NCBI RefSeq assembly: GCF_918797505.1
Contig: NC_092796.1
Coordinates: 31,320,098-31,384,097 of the forward strand
Length of the DNA: 64,000 nt
Source of the DNA: Bemisia tabaci
Taxonomy: Eukaryota > Arthropoda > Insecta > Hemiptera > Aleyrodidae
Reading direction: 5' to 3'
A model generated the notes under the pieces. That model did not search any database. It saw only the letters and a list, made by a program, of their open reading frames with translations, and was not told where the DNA came from. This document shows positions 1-9,782 of this stretch, in pieces (position 1 is the first letter of the stretch; each line of letters opens with the position of its first letter). A program made the translations under genes and the position numbers.

Positions 1-533
1 TTAATAACAAAGTGAACTTGTGCTGCTGCTGATCGGACTTTCTAAAGAAAAGTTCAGCACGAGGGAAACTTGGAAAATAAAAATAGCCCAGATGGATTGC
101 ATTTAGTAAGAAGGAACCAGCGCGCTTATAGTGTTTTTAAAATTGTACCTTCATATTTATCTAAAAAAATTCCCAAAGTAGCAAATCATTTTTGCTTTTC
201 CACAGGGCAAGGGAAGGTTAATCAACGAGAGAGCGAAGATTGAGTAGATAACCATGGAACAGTACGATTTTTTGCCTAACCTAAGATTTGAAGGCGTTTT
301 CCGAACCGTTATCTGCTTATTGCCCTTTAAGATGTAAGAACATCCTACACTCGGAAGGTGCGAGGGCGGAATACTCAACACTCACCTTGCGATTAAAAAT
401 TACGTGTTCTACCGTTTTTCTTTTTCTTTTTATTATTATTATTATTTTCATTTTATTCCGTATTAACGGTTTGACGATCTCAAATTTTTAGATTTTGCTG
501 GATCATGAGTGCTAGACAAAAATGTCTCCTTAC
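1..533. other. intron of the M1 aminopeptidase gene (left edge)
   Basis: This A+T-rich stretch lies downstream (minus strand) of aminopeptidase exon 4. It should be intronic because the M1 catalytic exons have not yet appeared. A short TAT microsatellite (about 430-450) is the only structure seen. Confidence 0.5.
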
Positions 534-658
534 CTGGATTGCTATACTGGCGATAATTGTTCGGTTGTGTGAAATCGGACTCAAATATTGTCAATGATCC
601 GACGCTCATGCTCGGGATTTTCATGAAATAATCCCGCACCCATGCACCCTCTGAGCCT
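534..658 (-). CDS. M1 aminopeptidase-like protein, exon 4 (5' partial gene)
   Basis: The exon reads minus-strand from a strong acceptor (TCATTTTTCAG) to a GTAAGG donor. It enters with one base completing the split codon from exon 3 and leaves in phase 1. The peptide includes WVRDYFMKIPSMSVGSLTIF then ESDF, which matches the end of the M1 N-terminal beta domain, where family members usually read F-x-x-T-P-x-M-S-T-Y-L-L-A-x-x-V-S-D-F. The usual T-P and S-T-Y are replaced here (K-I-P, S-V-G), so the protein is divergent. The GAMEN and HEXXH zinc-site exons would come next but are outside the window to the left. Confidence 0.8.
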
Positions 659-1269
659 CTGAAAAATGACATAATATTTTGCGATTTAAAAGTAACGCAG
701 ACAAAAAATTTAAAAAAATACATTTTTTTTTTACTTCCGGACGACATTTTGTCAGTGCTGCGATATATGACGCATTAAATATTTGTGATATTTAAAATTG
801 TTTGAGATCTAAAATCTTGTAGTATCTTCATAGTTTTTAAATCCGCACATACAATAAATATTAGCGTCCGAATACCTAAAACAAATCTATGTATACTAAT
901 GTATACTCACGAATCACTATCTTTCGCACATTTAAGACTACAGTGGTTTATGTTCTAAAATAACTTATAGTAAATGGTGTAAAACTGGTGTTTATTACGA
1001 GTCCAACAGATTTATGTATAAACCAAGATGGGCAATACGGTGGACGACAGTCACTCGATATGCGTGTCACAAGTGCGGGCTCCATTTAAAAATTTTGATA
1101 TTTTGGGAGGAGGTCCTTCTCCCTGGTTCCTTGGGGGGGGGGGGGGGGTCGTGGCCCTCTTCCCCCAGTTTCCTCCTCAATGATTCATTTCTTTTGTCCA
1201 TCCCGGTGGAAAAAAAGGTTGTAAAAAAGTTGTAAATAATCAAAGCCCGATGATGATGAGGCTACTTAC
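659..1269. other. intron 3 of the aminopeptidase gene
   Basis: No coding signal was seen on either strand. It contains a pure G run at about 1131-1148, of the kind that recurs across this window (6500, 7069, 7302). Confidence 0.6.
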
Positions 1270-1422
1270 AATTTTGAATGACTCACAGGTTCAGACGAGA
1301 GAACATGGAATTCAGATTTGTGGGCAACGCTGAGTAAGAAGTAAGTTTTGAACTCGGGCCTGTTGAAGCACGGGAAAACTTGCGGCGCCTTCCCGTCCAA
1401 GAGATTCATAATGACGAGCCAC
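1270..1422 (-). CDS. M1 aminopeptidase-like protein, exon 3
   Basis: Minus-strand exon with acceptor GACGCAG and donor GTAAGT. Its first base completes an AG/G codon (Arg) with exon 2, giving K-R-W at the junction as in M1 enzymes. The peptide contains APQVFPCFNRPEFKTYFLLS, then VAHKSEFHVLSSEPV. This is the M1 segment that normally reads A-R-R-A-F-P-C-F-D-E-P-x-F-K-A-T-F followed by (A)LSNMPV. The core F-P-C-F and P-x-F-K are kept, but the highly conserved D-E is N-R here and the preceding A-R-R is A-P-Q. The reading is certain from three exons in register; catalytic competence is not. Confidence 0.85.
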
Positions 1423-2210
1423 CTGCGTCATTAAAGGTCATAAAATAATTTTTATATCCATTGCGTGGAGAATGTGAGGAAGGATTCATAAGTGGCAAAC
1501 GGTTAAATATTATTCACAAATTTCTGACACAAGACTCCCTTTTCAAATTATTAATTGTTATTTTGACTAATCAGCGTGACAGCGTTTCGCGTATTGCCTA
1601 ATTTTTTCTAATATTATTTTCTTTAAATAGAGCGTTGAACTATTTAACGTCATTGAACTTTCTGAGAAATGACCTCGGATTATGAAGATTATCCACTCGA
1701 AATTTCAAGTTCCAGTGTTGCTGCAATGTTTCTGTCTACAAAATAAAACATTAGATTAAACTGGACAACGTGTGATAAAGTTTGGCTGATTCTGGTCTGA
1801 TTAAAAAAATGATTCACTGTTTTTAGTGAAAGGCATGTATTTTTTTATAAGGCAGACAAAGAGGTGATGCGATTTGCTGAAAGAGCTCTGGCAAGATCGC
1901 GACCAGTGGCGGTTGGGTGTCGCACAGCGCACGGAAGCATTGTAAAAGTGACATATTAGTTAGTTTTGTAGTTTTTTCCCTCGCAAAATATGTACTTTGG
2001 GTCTCTGAACCGAAGTTCGTAGTCTGTTAGTAAAAACTACAGTACCCCAAGCAAAAACTATGTTGAGCCGTATGAATTGAAGTTCATGGTTTATAATAGA
2101 AATTTTCTTCTCAGCATTTGCTCTTTTAAAATTTTGACGGAAAGCGCCACTGAGACGAGATACCGTATACAATTTGAAGTTTTCGTAATCTGCGCTTCTA
2201 CTACGCTCAC
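1423..2210. other. intron 2 of the aminopeptidase gene
   Basis: A+T-rich, with no repeat family recognised by comparison with the rest of the window and no coding signal. Confidence 0.6.
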
Positions 2211-2396
2211 CTTTTTTCTCCGGAATTCTGATCCAAGTAAGTTGTTTGATAAAATCCAGCCGATGGGTCCGTTCCGAGAACTCCCTCAAATTGTATGAAC
2301 AATTCGTAGTATTCGCCCTTCTTCAAATTACCGCTCAACGTTAAAACGCATTGTTTTTCGTTTTCTTTCACCTCAACGGACGTCACTGTCAGATTC
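2211..2396 (-). CDS. M1 aminopeptidase-like protein, exon 2
   Basis: Minus-strand exon from acceptor TTTGTTGCAG to donor GTGAGC, 186 bases, entering after two bases of a Gly codon supplied by exon 1. The peptide runs NLTVTSVEVKENE through KKGEYYELFIQFEGVLG and then GFYQTTYLDQNSGEKR. This matches the M1 N-terminal domain pattern Y-x-L-x-I-x-F-x-G-x-L ... G-F-Y-R-S-x-Y-x-x-x-x-G. N-L-T at the start is a possible N-glycosylation site. Phase, order and spacing agree with exons 1 and 3. Confidence 0.88.
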
Positions 2397-2595
2397 CTGC
2401 AACAAACAAATCAGTCTCGTCCATAAAACATCATAATATTTTAGTCCTGACGACGGTAATTATGCAAAACAGCTTCGACCAATAATTGTAATTAAATAAA
2501 ACGATTTTATGTAATAGCAATTTGGCTACATACCCACCTGTCGGACTAAGAGCCTCATTAAACAGCAAGATTTTATTTTTCCCGTGTTTCTCACA

Positions 2596-3009
2596 CACTG
2601 AAAAAAAATCTCGGTGTATTTACTATGGAAAGGGTAAAATTCCCAAGAATTCAGGGTTCTATTTGATCCAAGTTTTTTCTTGGTTAAATTACCATTTATG
2701 GAATTGGTAATTTTACCGAGAAATCTCGGTAAAATTATTGAACTTTCTCGGTAATTTTACTGGACCTTGGTAAAAACGCCAATATTTTTTATCGACTGTG
2801 GTAGTATCACCGAGATAAAATGGCAAAGTTACCGGGATTGATTACCAATAAAAGTGGTATTCTTACCTGAAAAAAAAACAGTAAAAGTACCGGTTTTTAG
2901 GTAAGTTTACCAGTCTGTCTTGGTAAAATTACCAATAATTGGTAAAAAAAGTTAGGTGGTAAAGGTACCAACGGACCTTGGTGAAAACGCCTAGAATTTT
3001 TTTTCAGTG
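2596..3009. mobile_element. family A MITE, copy 1 (CACTG...CAGTG ends)
   Basis: About 414 bp, with CACTGAAAAAAAA at one end and TTTTTTTTCAGTG at the other. The inside is built from repeated GGTAATTTTACC and ACCAATTATTGGT mini-palindromes. It is flanked on both sides by the identical 13-mer CGTGTTTCTCACA (2583-2595 and 3010-3022), best read as a target duplication. Other copies lie at 7786, 15861 and 25192, with this copy in reverse orientation to them. Confidence 0.85.
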
Positions 3010-3671
3010 CGTGTTTCTCACAAGATCGGATCGTTGATGAAGTCTCAGAAAAACAATCATTCGCTCCACCTTGATAAAGAGTAAAATATGAACCTCTCCG
3101 CAGGAGCGCGTTAAGGGGATAGATAAACCCCTTCTTCCACGGTCTCGAGAGAGTAGACTAATGACGCAAAAATCGCGTCTGGCTCGTTTCAGCAAGGATC
3201 TGCTTTTTACCGCGGGACGATAAGCGCCGCGCCACAGGACCTCGACCCAGTGTCCCGACTCCCGGTCTCTCATTTTGCTCTGGATTCTGTTCTGTTAAAT
3301 TTAGTGCTTTTTTATTGCATTATGGCTTCTGTCTGAAGAGCAGCTCCGTTTCGTGTAGAAAGTGCAGTTTCTTTATTCGCTTTTAATACCTGTATCCTCG
3401 AATATACATTCAAAGGAGTGAAGGGATTCGGCGTGTGATGTCACCTTGTTGCTTCTTTCAAAGCTAAGGTCTGGACGATCATAGACAAAATAGTAGAAAC
3501 TGCATACTTGAACGCTCTACGGCAAATCCGGACTCGATTTTGACAGCAGTGGGAAATTAGACCAGTTGCGGGAAAAATATGGTATGAAGTCTACGTTCTG
3601 TTATATTATTTTTGACTGCTCGCAGGAAGTGAATTACTGTGGCGGCGAATTTTTGGGTCAAATTTCTGTTA

Positions 3672-4254
3672 CAGTGGTCTTGAAGCAAAAAAAAAAAAAA
3701 ATCAAGAATTCAATCAACTTTGAAGTCCACTTTTAAAAAGAAAACCGAAAGCTAAAAATCCAGTATACAACACAAAGGAAAGTCTTGTTTGGGAAAGGGA
3801 GGGGATGGGAGGGGGGTGATGGTGCTTTTTTGAAGTTCGCTTGAGTTTTTGATAAAAAAATGTAAAATAATGCAAAAATGAATTACACAGATAAGCTTGC
3901 TCGGAAATGTTTCCATACAATTCAGATGATCTTTTCAATCTTAGTTGATCCTGGGCCCTGAATTGCATAAGCACGTTAAAGACTTGAAGAGCTAAGTAAA
4001 GCATTGTGAAGTATAGCAAATACTCATTACTCCCTCTAAATCATTAAAAATCCATGTCAGTGTAAGACACGTGGAGCAAAGTTTAGAATTCATTGATGGA
4101 AATAACGTTTTAGAATATTGGTCAGAACAAAGTTGTGAAAGTCTCCAGAGTAAAAAGCCCTGGGAACGCTGACATACCTTAAATTCACCCCCTGCGAACA
4201 ATGTTTGAGTACATTTTTTCACAGTTTTTTTTTTTTTTCCCTTCAAGACCACTG
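3672..4254. mobile_element. family L element, copy 1
   Basis: Terminal inverted repeats CAGTGGTCTTGAAG and CTTCAAGACCACTG bound 583 bp of non-coding sequence. The right end resembles the end at about 5103, and the left end resembles 47963. It lies in intron 1 of the aminopeptidase gene. Confidence 0.65.
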
Positions 4255-4479
4255 TGGTGTTGGGGCTTCTTCAGTCTTGACGGGAAGTGTAGGCTAAACT
4301 TTCCGCTGAGACTGAAAATTTGTAGCTGTTGTATAAATTATTCTGCATTTAAACTTAGTTTATCGTGAAAATGTTTTAAAAAATCCCCCATTAAAAGACC
4401 ATAAAATACAACTCTCTATCGGTAACAATATTAATTAAAGAGCTAAAATGTTTTTCAACGTGTATTTTACGGTTGTTTT

Positions 4480-4785
4480 CAATTCGCCCTCAGCTGCGTC
4501 CGCAGCAATCGTAGTTACGAATATGTTGTGCGTGCTGATATTAGCTCATTACATACTCGACTCTCTGAAGGGGTGTTATGTGCGCAAATAGCGCAACCTG
4601 TCCGAGAACGAAGTAGGGATTGAGCAATTCATTCAATCTCACTTCTGTTGTTCTCCAACAGGGTGCTCTACTTTCCTACATAAAACGCCTTCAGAGAGTC
4701 AAGTATGTAATACCTGAAATCAGTACGCACAACATATACGTACCAACAATTGCTGCAGACGCAGCAGAAGGCGGATTGTTCAATT
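4480..4785. mobile_element. family K palindrome, copy 1
   Basis: A long imperfect palindrome. The arms contain TGCGTGCTGATATTAGCTCA and its complement, together with CTGCGTCCGCAGCAAT and its mirror. The same hairpin recurs at about 48282-48575 and 48775-49205. Open frames across it (LILAHYILDSLKAFY-like) come from the repeat and are not taken as a gene. Confidence 0.6.
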
Positions 4786-4954
4786 AAAAGAAAAGTATGA
4801 TGGGAGATCTGCATGCAACGAGAGGGTATGTATTTGATCGACATTAATCGAACGAAAAATAAAAACATGAATCGATCGACGAGAACCAATTGACCCCGAT
4901 TCAACGTACAAATAAACAAAAAAACAGGATCAAAGACAGTAGAAAACGTGCATT

Positions 4955-5103
4955 TACTACACAAATTTCAAACTGCGATACCTCGAAAATAGAACCAGCA
5001 AAGATTTTTAATTTGCGATTTTAGGTCCATAAATTTACCCCTTGCACATCGTTTTAGGGTTACATTTTCGGATCATTTTTTCTTCTTCTTCAAGACCACT
5101 GTG
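4955..5103. repeat. family L end fragment, copy 2
   Basis: This stretch ends in CTTCAAGACCACTG. Its sequence is the reverse complement of the region starting at 47963 (both contain TTTGCGATTTTA/TAAAATTGCGAAA and ACCCCTTGC/GCAAGGGGT). With the adjoining K hairpin it probably forms one composite element. Confidence 0.55.
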
Positions 5104-5681
5104 CTGCCCAGTGGTTTGAAAAAAATAGAATTTGAGTTTCCTCTAGAAAATATCTCTGGAATCCAAAATATTATAGCTGAACCGTTTCAACAAGAAACAA
5201 CCTAACTACATCAGACGTTGCCTCAATTCTCTCATGTTTTATTTTTTCAACGGAAAATTGATAAAAATCCTGATTCTACATTTTGTGAGGATACCTATAT
5301 TTTAAAATGCAGGAGAAAATTTCAGAAAATTTTCTCTGGTAGAAAATAAAACTTGAGAGGAAAGTTGGCAACGTGAAAACGAAATGCAGTTGGGAAAATA
5401 ATTAAGTCCATTATCACGCCGAAAGAGGGCGTAGCACTTTTTTTCTTCTTCTTCTTTTTTAAATTGCACAAGGAATTATAACAATGCACAATTAGCACTT
5501 ATAGACATGTTTCGATTCGCACTATTACCCGAAAGTTTTAAGCTTTGAAGAAAGCAAATTAAAACTTTAGCTTCTCTCAAGATACCTTAGATTCATATCT
5601 CAGATATGATAATATTTAATGTTGAAAATTACATTTACATTATATTTAGAATCCAAGAGTTGCTTTATTTTTCTATTTCAG
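5104..5681. other. sequence upstream of the KLF exon
   Basis: No repeat or coding sequence recognised. A long pyrimidine stretch at 5439-5460 is present. The segment ends with the polypyrimidine tract and AG (TTTTTCTATTTCAG) just before 5682, so at least its last part is intron of the KLF-like gene. Confidence 0.45.
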
Positions 5682-5696
5682 AACGAAACGGAGGTC

Positions 5697-6257
5697 ATGG
5701 GGAAGACAACGCACCAGCTACTTTTTCCGGACGACCTAGACCAGGAATTGGACGAAACCTTGCTCTCAGACTCGGTCCTCGGCTCCTGGAGCGACTACCG
5801 GTGGGGCGAGAAAAACTTCGAGGAGGACACTTTCCAGATCCCACTCCTGGAGACAGACACGAGTTTAGTTTTCAACACCATCATCCTCGACGATAGTTTC
5901 CTCTCCGGCCGCTGTGAGGAAAAATCCGCGCGAAAAACCCCCGCGGAGGCCGACAAAGGGTTCCCGTGCGGGTTCGAGGGATGCTCCAAGGTGTACGCCA
6001 AGTCATCGCATCTCAAGGCGCACCTCCGCCGACACACGGGGGAGCGCCCGTTCAGATGCACGTGGTCCGGGTGTAGTTGGCGTTTTTCCCGCTCGGACGA
6101 GCTGGCGCGCCACCGTCGCTCGCACTCCGGACTCAAACCCTACGGTTGCGTGCTCTGTGCCAAGCGTTTCGCCCGATCGGATCACCTTTCGAAACACCTC
6201 AAAGTTCACAGCAGGCGGCTCAGCCGTGCGGCGAGTGCGGCAGTAGCGTCCGAGTGA
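5697..6257 (+). CDS. Klf15: KLF15-like zinc-finger transcription factor, terminal exon
   Basis: Encodes 186 residues from the ATG at 5697. Three C-terminal C2H2 fingers use C91-C96/H109-H113, C121-C126/H139-H143 and C151-C154/H167-H171, joined by TGERPF and SGLKPY linkers: the SP/KLF arrangement that binds GC/CACCC boxes in nuclear DNA. The pieces [10 protein letters not shown] and [14 protein letters not shown] match the KLF15 subgroup better than SP or KLF9/10. The N-terminus is acidic and hydrophobic ([24 protein letters not shown]) and could be an activation segment. A good acceptor ends at 5681 and the frame is open from there (N-E-T-E-V before the Met), so upstream exons may add residues; vertebrate KLF15 is about twice this length. 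Codons are G+C-rich relative to the surroundings. The gene lies antisense within intron 1 of the aminopeptidase gene. Confidence 0.88.
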   Translation: MGKTTHQLLFPDDLDQELDETLLSDSVLGSWSDYRWGEKNFEEDTFQIPLLETDTSLVFNTIILDDSFLSGRCEEKSARKTPAEADKGFPCGFEGCSKVYAKSSHLKAHLRRHTGERPFRCTWSGCSWRFSRSDELARHRRSHSGLKPYGCVLCAKRFARSDHLSKHLKVHSRRLSRAASAAVASE

Positions 6258-6270
6258 ACCAAATCGCATA

Positions 6271-6476
6271 GCGGGCTGATTATTGGAATTAATAGACAAA
6301 TCTATACATAGAGAAAACAGAGGGAAAATAAAGCGATCCTATCGATGGAAACGGGTGGTTTTTATATATGTAGGGGGAAATGATGGACAAACTACATGAC
6401 CTACCGTGGGTAGTCGTTAGTTAGTCTACGAGTTTCTCCATTGCAACCAGTCTATCGATTTCAATAATCAGCCCGC
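6271..6476. mobile_element. family C MITE, copy 1, in the KLF 3' UTR
   Basis: Ends are GCGGGCTGATTATTGGAATT and AATCAGCCCGC (inverted). The inside has ATGGACAAACTA-like and TAGTTAGTCTA motifs shared with copies at 31630, 36373 and 49325. It begins 13 bases after the KLF stop codon, so the 3' UTR must run into it. Confidence 0.8.
6327..6332 (+). promoter_or_regulatory. candidate polyadenylation signal AATAAA inside MITE
   Basis: A canonical AATAAA lies 70 bases after the KLF stop codon and within the family C MITE. No other AATAAA was noticed between the stop codon and this point. Use as the actual cleavage signal is inferred. Confidence 0.45.
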
Positions 6477-7395
6477 AGGGACGTCATCCAAACGAATCTT
6501 GGGGGGGGGGGGGGGGTCATTTAGTGGGGAGAATTTGCCAGGAAAGGAAAAATAGAGGGTTGTCAAAAAAAACCACTCCAAGAAATTGACTCGAATACTG
6601 TTAACGTATACATATGCTGTTATTGAGTAATCTCGGCAACAGTGCAAAAGGGTCAAATTAAGTTCCTGTGGGCTACAATAACGATATTGAATTTTTACGA
6701 AGGAACTACTCGTTTCACTTTTTTGGTGTGCAAAATATTACTGCAGTGAAGAAACTCGTGTCATTGAAATTTTCATTCTGACTGATAATATATTTCTCAA
6801 TAAACGGAACGGAACCTAGAATTTTTTTATTCATTATGAGAAAAATTTTGCACTGATTAACACCTCGGTCAGTTTTATGCCCATATTTGACCAAAGTCGA
6901 AAGTAAGATAATCGTTACTATGTACTCGTACAGGTAACCATTTCTCTGACAGAATCGACTTGGAATTCACGCTGTGTAAAATACAGCGTGAAGGAATGGT
7001 AAATTCTACCAAGCTTTTTTACTTTCTCGCTCCCCTAGAGTAGAGGAAGTATTGTCATCCTGCAAAGGGGGGGGGGGGGGGGGGGGGTTGACATTTTATC
7101 ATTTCTCGACGTTTTAAGGTCCCAGGAGTCGAAATAACCATACTTGAAAAAATGTGTGTCCGTCCGTCAGGCGTCCCCCAAATTTGTTTACAGCAATATC
7201 TCAGAATCTATCTGTTCGATTTCATTCAAAATTTGCAGAGAACACCATATCCATGGTCTCTTTATGCACGTCAGACGATTTTGGGGTGCGCTAAAATTTG
7301 GGGGGGGGGGGCTAGGGTCCAATGTCCATTTTTAGCAAAATCACACGGAAAACTCGTTTTAATTTTTCAGTGAGTGAGGAGGAAAAACGGCTCAC
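6477..7395. other. rest of aminopeptidase intron 1, 5' side
   Basis: Contains G runs at about 6501-6516, 7068-7087 and 7302-7311. A fragment at about 6950-7016 matches the right half of the family AA element at 8767-8979 (shared AATTCACGCTGTGTAAAATA-like stretch and AATTCTACCAA). No coding exon was seen. Confidence 0.55.
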
Positions 7396-7730
7396 CCTGT
7401 GTCGGTCCACTGGTCGGGCTCGACGAGATCCTTGTGATCGGGGACCTTGCCGTCGAATTGCCGAGGGCGGATCTTGACGTTCTGCTTGAGGATGTTGACG
7501 GCGGGATCGATGTCCAGCTTGACGGCGTTGATGGCCTCGGTGCAGGCGACCATGAGGACCCGCACGCGGCCCTTGAAGACCCCGTCGCCCGGGAAAGGGT
7601 CCACGTCAAGGGCGTAGCCCTTGGGCACGAGGCGGACGTCGTCGGCGACCCGCTCCCACTGGCAGAGCCGCGTCCCCGACGCCAAGCCCAGGCTCAGCAG
7701 CACCAGCACCAGCACCCCGTGTCGCCCCAT
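7396..7730 (-). CDS. M1 aminopeptidase-like protein, exon 1 (signal peptide and N-terminus)
   Basis: Reads minus-strand from ATG at 7730-7728 to a GTGAGC donor, 111 codons plus two bases. Residues 1-19 (MGRHGVLVLVLLSLGLASG) are a clear signal peptide, so the product enters the secretory pathway. Then RLVPKGYALDVDP and GVFKGRVRVLMVACTEAI, NAVKLDIDPAVNI match the first strands of the M1 metallopeptidase N-terminal domain (R-L-P-x-x-Y-x-L ... F-x-G-x-V-x-I ... T-x-x-I-x-L-H). The frame is open further upstream, but that part leads into a transposon at 7786 and would bury the signal peptide, so the Met at 7730 is preferred. M1 enzymes are zinc exopeptidases, often GPI-anchored on insect gut membrane; the zinc site is not in this window. 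Exons 2-4 follow at 2396, 1422 and 658, giving 266 residues in continuous phase. Confidence 0.88.
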
Positions 7731-7785
7731 TCTCCAAACTGAAATCAGTGAAAGGATTCCGATGAACAATGGACCATTATAGACA

Positions 7786-8198
7786 CACTGAAAAAAATTC
7801 TCGGCGTTTTTACCAAGGTCCGTTGGTACCTTTACCATCTCACTTTTTTCACCAATTATTGGTAATTTTACCAAGATAGAGTGGTAAGCTTACCTAAAAA
7901 CTGGTATTTTACTGTTTTTTTTCAGGTAAGAATATACCGCTTTTATTGGTAATCAATCCCCGGTAACTTTGCAATTTCATCTCGGTAATTCTACCACAGT
8001 CGATAAAAAATATTTGCGTTTTTACCAAGGTCCGGTAAAATTACCGAGAATGTTCAATAATTTTACCGAGATTTCTCGGTAAAATTACCAATTCCATAAA
8101 TGGCAATTTTACCAAGAAAAAACTGGGATCAAATAGAACCCTGAATTCTTGATAATTATACCCTTTTCTTTAAATACACTGAGATTTTTTTTTCAGTG
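7786..8198. mobile_element. family A MITE, copy 2
   Basis: CACTGAAAAAAATTCTCGG at the left end and TTTTTTTTCAGTG at the right end, with the same internal TTACCAAGGTCC and ACCAATTATTGGT blocks as the other copies. It sits 55 bases upstream of the aminopeptidase start codon, so it is in or next to the promoter/5' UTR of that gene. No clear target duplication. Confidence 0.85.
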
Positions 8199-8213
8199 CA
8201 AGGTACGAATTAA

Positions 8214-8692
8214 AGCATGCTGACACATGTTTCTTAACCAGAATTTCACGTAAAAATTACTGAAACCAACTCCTAACGGAGTTATTAACATTTGTATTTC
8301 ACATTGGTTACGAGGAATTTGAACTGCCCGCTCACAAGTAACTCAAAGCTCTACGTGAGTCAAATCGCGCGCCACAACGGTTTCAGCAAGCCTCTCAATC
8401 GAGCAATGTTCATTTCTCACTATAAGTTTTTCAAACTATGAGTAATTTGCTACAGCTGAGCCAAAGCGTCAAGATTGAGGTTGCCTGATTTTTTTTATCG
8501 CAGAGACGTTCAAGATAACGTTTAGCGCGCGATGTGAATCACGTAGAGCATTGAGTTTTCATGAGCGGGTGGTTTCAATTCACGCACCAAGAAGCATTAA
8601 ATATCTTCGGATGGAGTTGATTTCGGTAATTTTCGTTGTGCGTATCGTGTTTTACGTGAAATTTTGGTGAAGAAACATGTATCAGAATGCTA
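8214..8692. mobile_element. palindromic element Z
   Basis: A 480-bp imperfect palindrome. The ends AGCATGCTGACACATGTTTC and GAAACATGTATCAGAATGCT are inverted copies, and the arms continue inwards (AATTTCACGTAAAA / TTTTACGTGAAATT; CCAACTCC / GGAGTTG). No ORF. Single copy in this window. Confidence 0.7.
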
Positions 8693-8766
8693 AAATGTGT
8701 ACCATGTCTAGTGGTCCATTGCATTGCATTTTCCAAAAAGGAACCAAGCGCATCCCAATGCTGCTA

Positions 8767-8979
8767 CACTGAAAAAAATATTGGTAGAATGCACCTTTCT
8801 TTCACGCTGTATATTACACAGCCTGAATTCAAAGTCGATTTTGCCAGAGGAATGGTTATCTGTACCGGTACATAGTAACGTTTACCTTTTTTCTGGCGGA
8901 TTTGACTCTGAATTCACGCTGTGTGAAATACAGCGTGAAGGAATGGAAAATTCTACCAATCTTCTTTTTTTTTTCAGTG
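8767..8979. mobile_element. family AA MITE (CACTG ends)
   Basis: 213 bp with CACTGAAAAAAATATTGGTA at the left and ACCAATCTTC then T run and CAGTG at the right. An internal hairpin is made by TTCACGCTGTATATTACACA and AATTCACGCTGTGTGAAATA-type sequence. A partial copy lies at about 6950-7016. It shares the CACTGAAAAAA end with families A and B. Confidence 0.75.
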
Positions 8980-8997
8980 TAGGATTGTGGAACACAT

Positions 8998-9780
8998 GGC
9001 CGGATTTAAGGGGCCGCGGCCTATCGTGGCAAATTTTGCAATTTTTTTTTAATGTACATATATAAAAAATCAGATCCAGAAAAAAAATTACGAACGAGAA
9101 AAGGCGACAAAATCTCTCATTTCCTGAGAGTACAGTAATTTCTAATTTTATCGTCTTTCGGTGACACAGAGACAGCACCTTTAATCAGTCGAGTTAAGAG
9201 AGAGACCAAACACGCAATTTAGTATGGAGCGACGCAGCGCAGAGAGCAATGATGACGAGGAGTTGAGATGAAAAGGAGGAGAAGCCCTCAGCGCGGTGGT
9301 CGGCATGTAACACGTATTAGCGCCTACAAGACTGCAGGAATACTTCACGCATTGCGTCAAACACAGTGCGGTCAGCAGCGGTTCACGTGAAACGCATAGC
9401 GCCTACAAGACTGCATGAATACTTCTCGCATTGCGCTAAACACAGTGCGGTCGGTGCGGCGCGGCGGCGGAAGTTAAAAGTATTAAACCACATTTATGTT
9501 TGTTCTTGCATAATTGTTTCGTTCATTTCTTACAAATGGAAGGCCTTGTTCACACAGAGATAGGTTTACGGAACTGAACTTTCGCGCAAAATTCCGTGAA
9601 CTTTTGCTCGTAACGTTGACAGGGCTTTCGCAAAAAATGTGTGCAACACGAGTAAACGCGTCTTATGCACCCCTCCCGTCCCCTCCATTTCCAGCACGTT
9701 CTTATTGATGTTTCGAAACGAATGAGAAGGGGGCGGCACATTACAGGCGGCTCATGGGCGGCAAGCGGGTAAATCCGGCC
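8998..9780. mobile_element. family BB element, copy 1
   Basis: 783 bp bounded by GGCCGGATTTA and its inverse TAAATCCGGCC. The middle holds two tandem copies of an about 75-bp motif (AGCGCCTACAAGACTGCA then AATACTTC-CGCATTGCG then ACACAGTGCGGTC) at 9319 and 9394. A second full copy, in opposite orientation, is at 33710-34523. No long ORF is conserved between the two. Confidence 0.8.
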
Positions 9781-9782
9781 CT

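Noticed and set aside
1014..1235. Plus-strand open frame with a polyglycine stretch
   Set aside because: It crosses a G homopolymer in an aminopeptidase intron and has no splice or domain support.
5795..6299. Several antisense and off-frame open frames across the KLF exon
   Set aside because: They are by-products of the G+C-rich zinc-finger coding sequence.
7374..7742. Long plus-strand open frame rich in Asp/Val/His
   Set aside because: It is the antisense shadow of aminopeptidase exon 1, which has signal peptide, M1 motifs and consistent splice phases on the minus strand.
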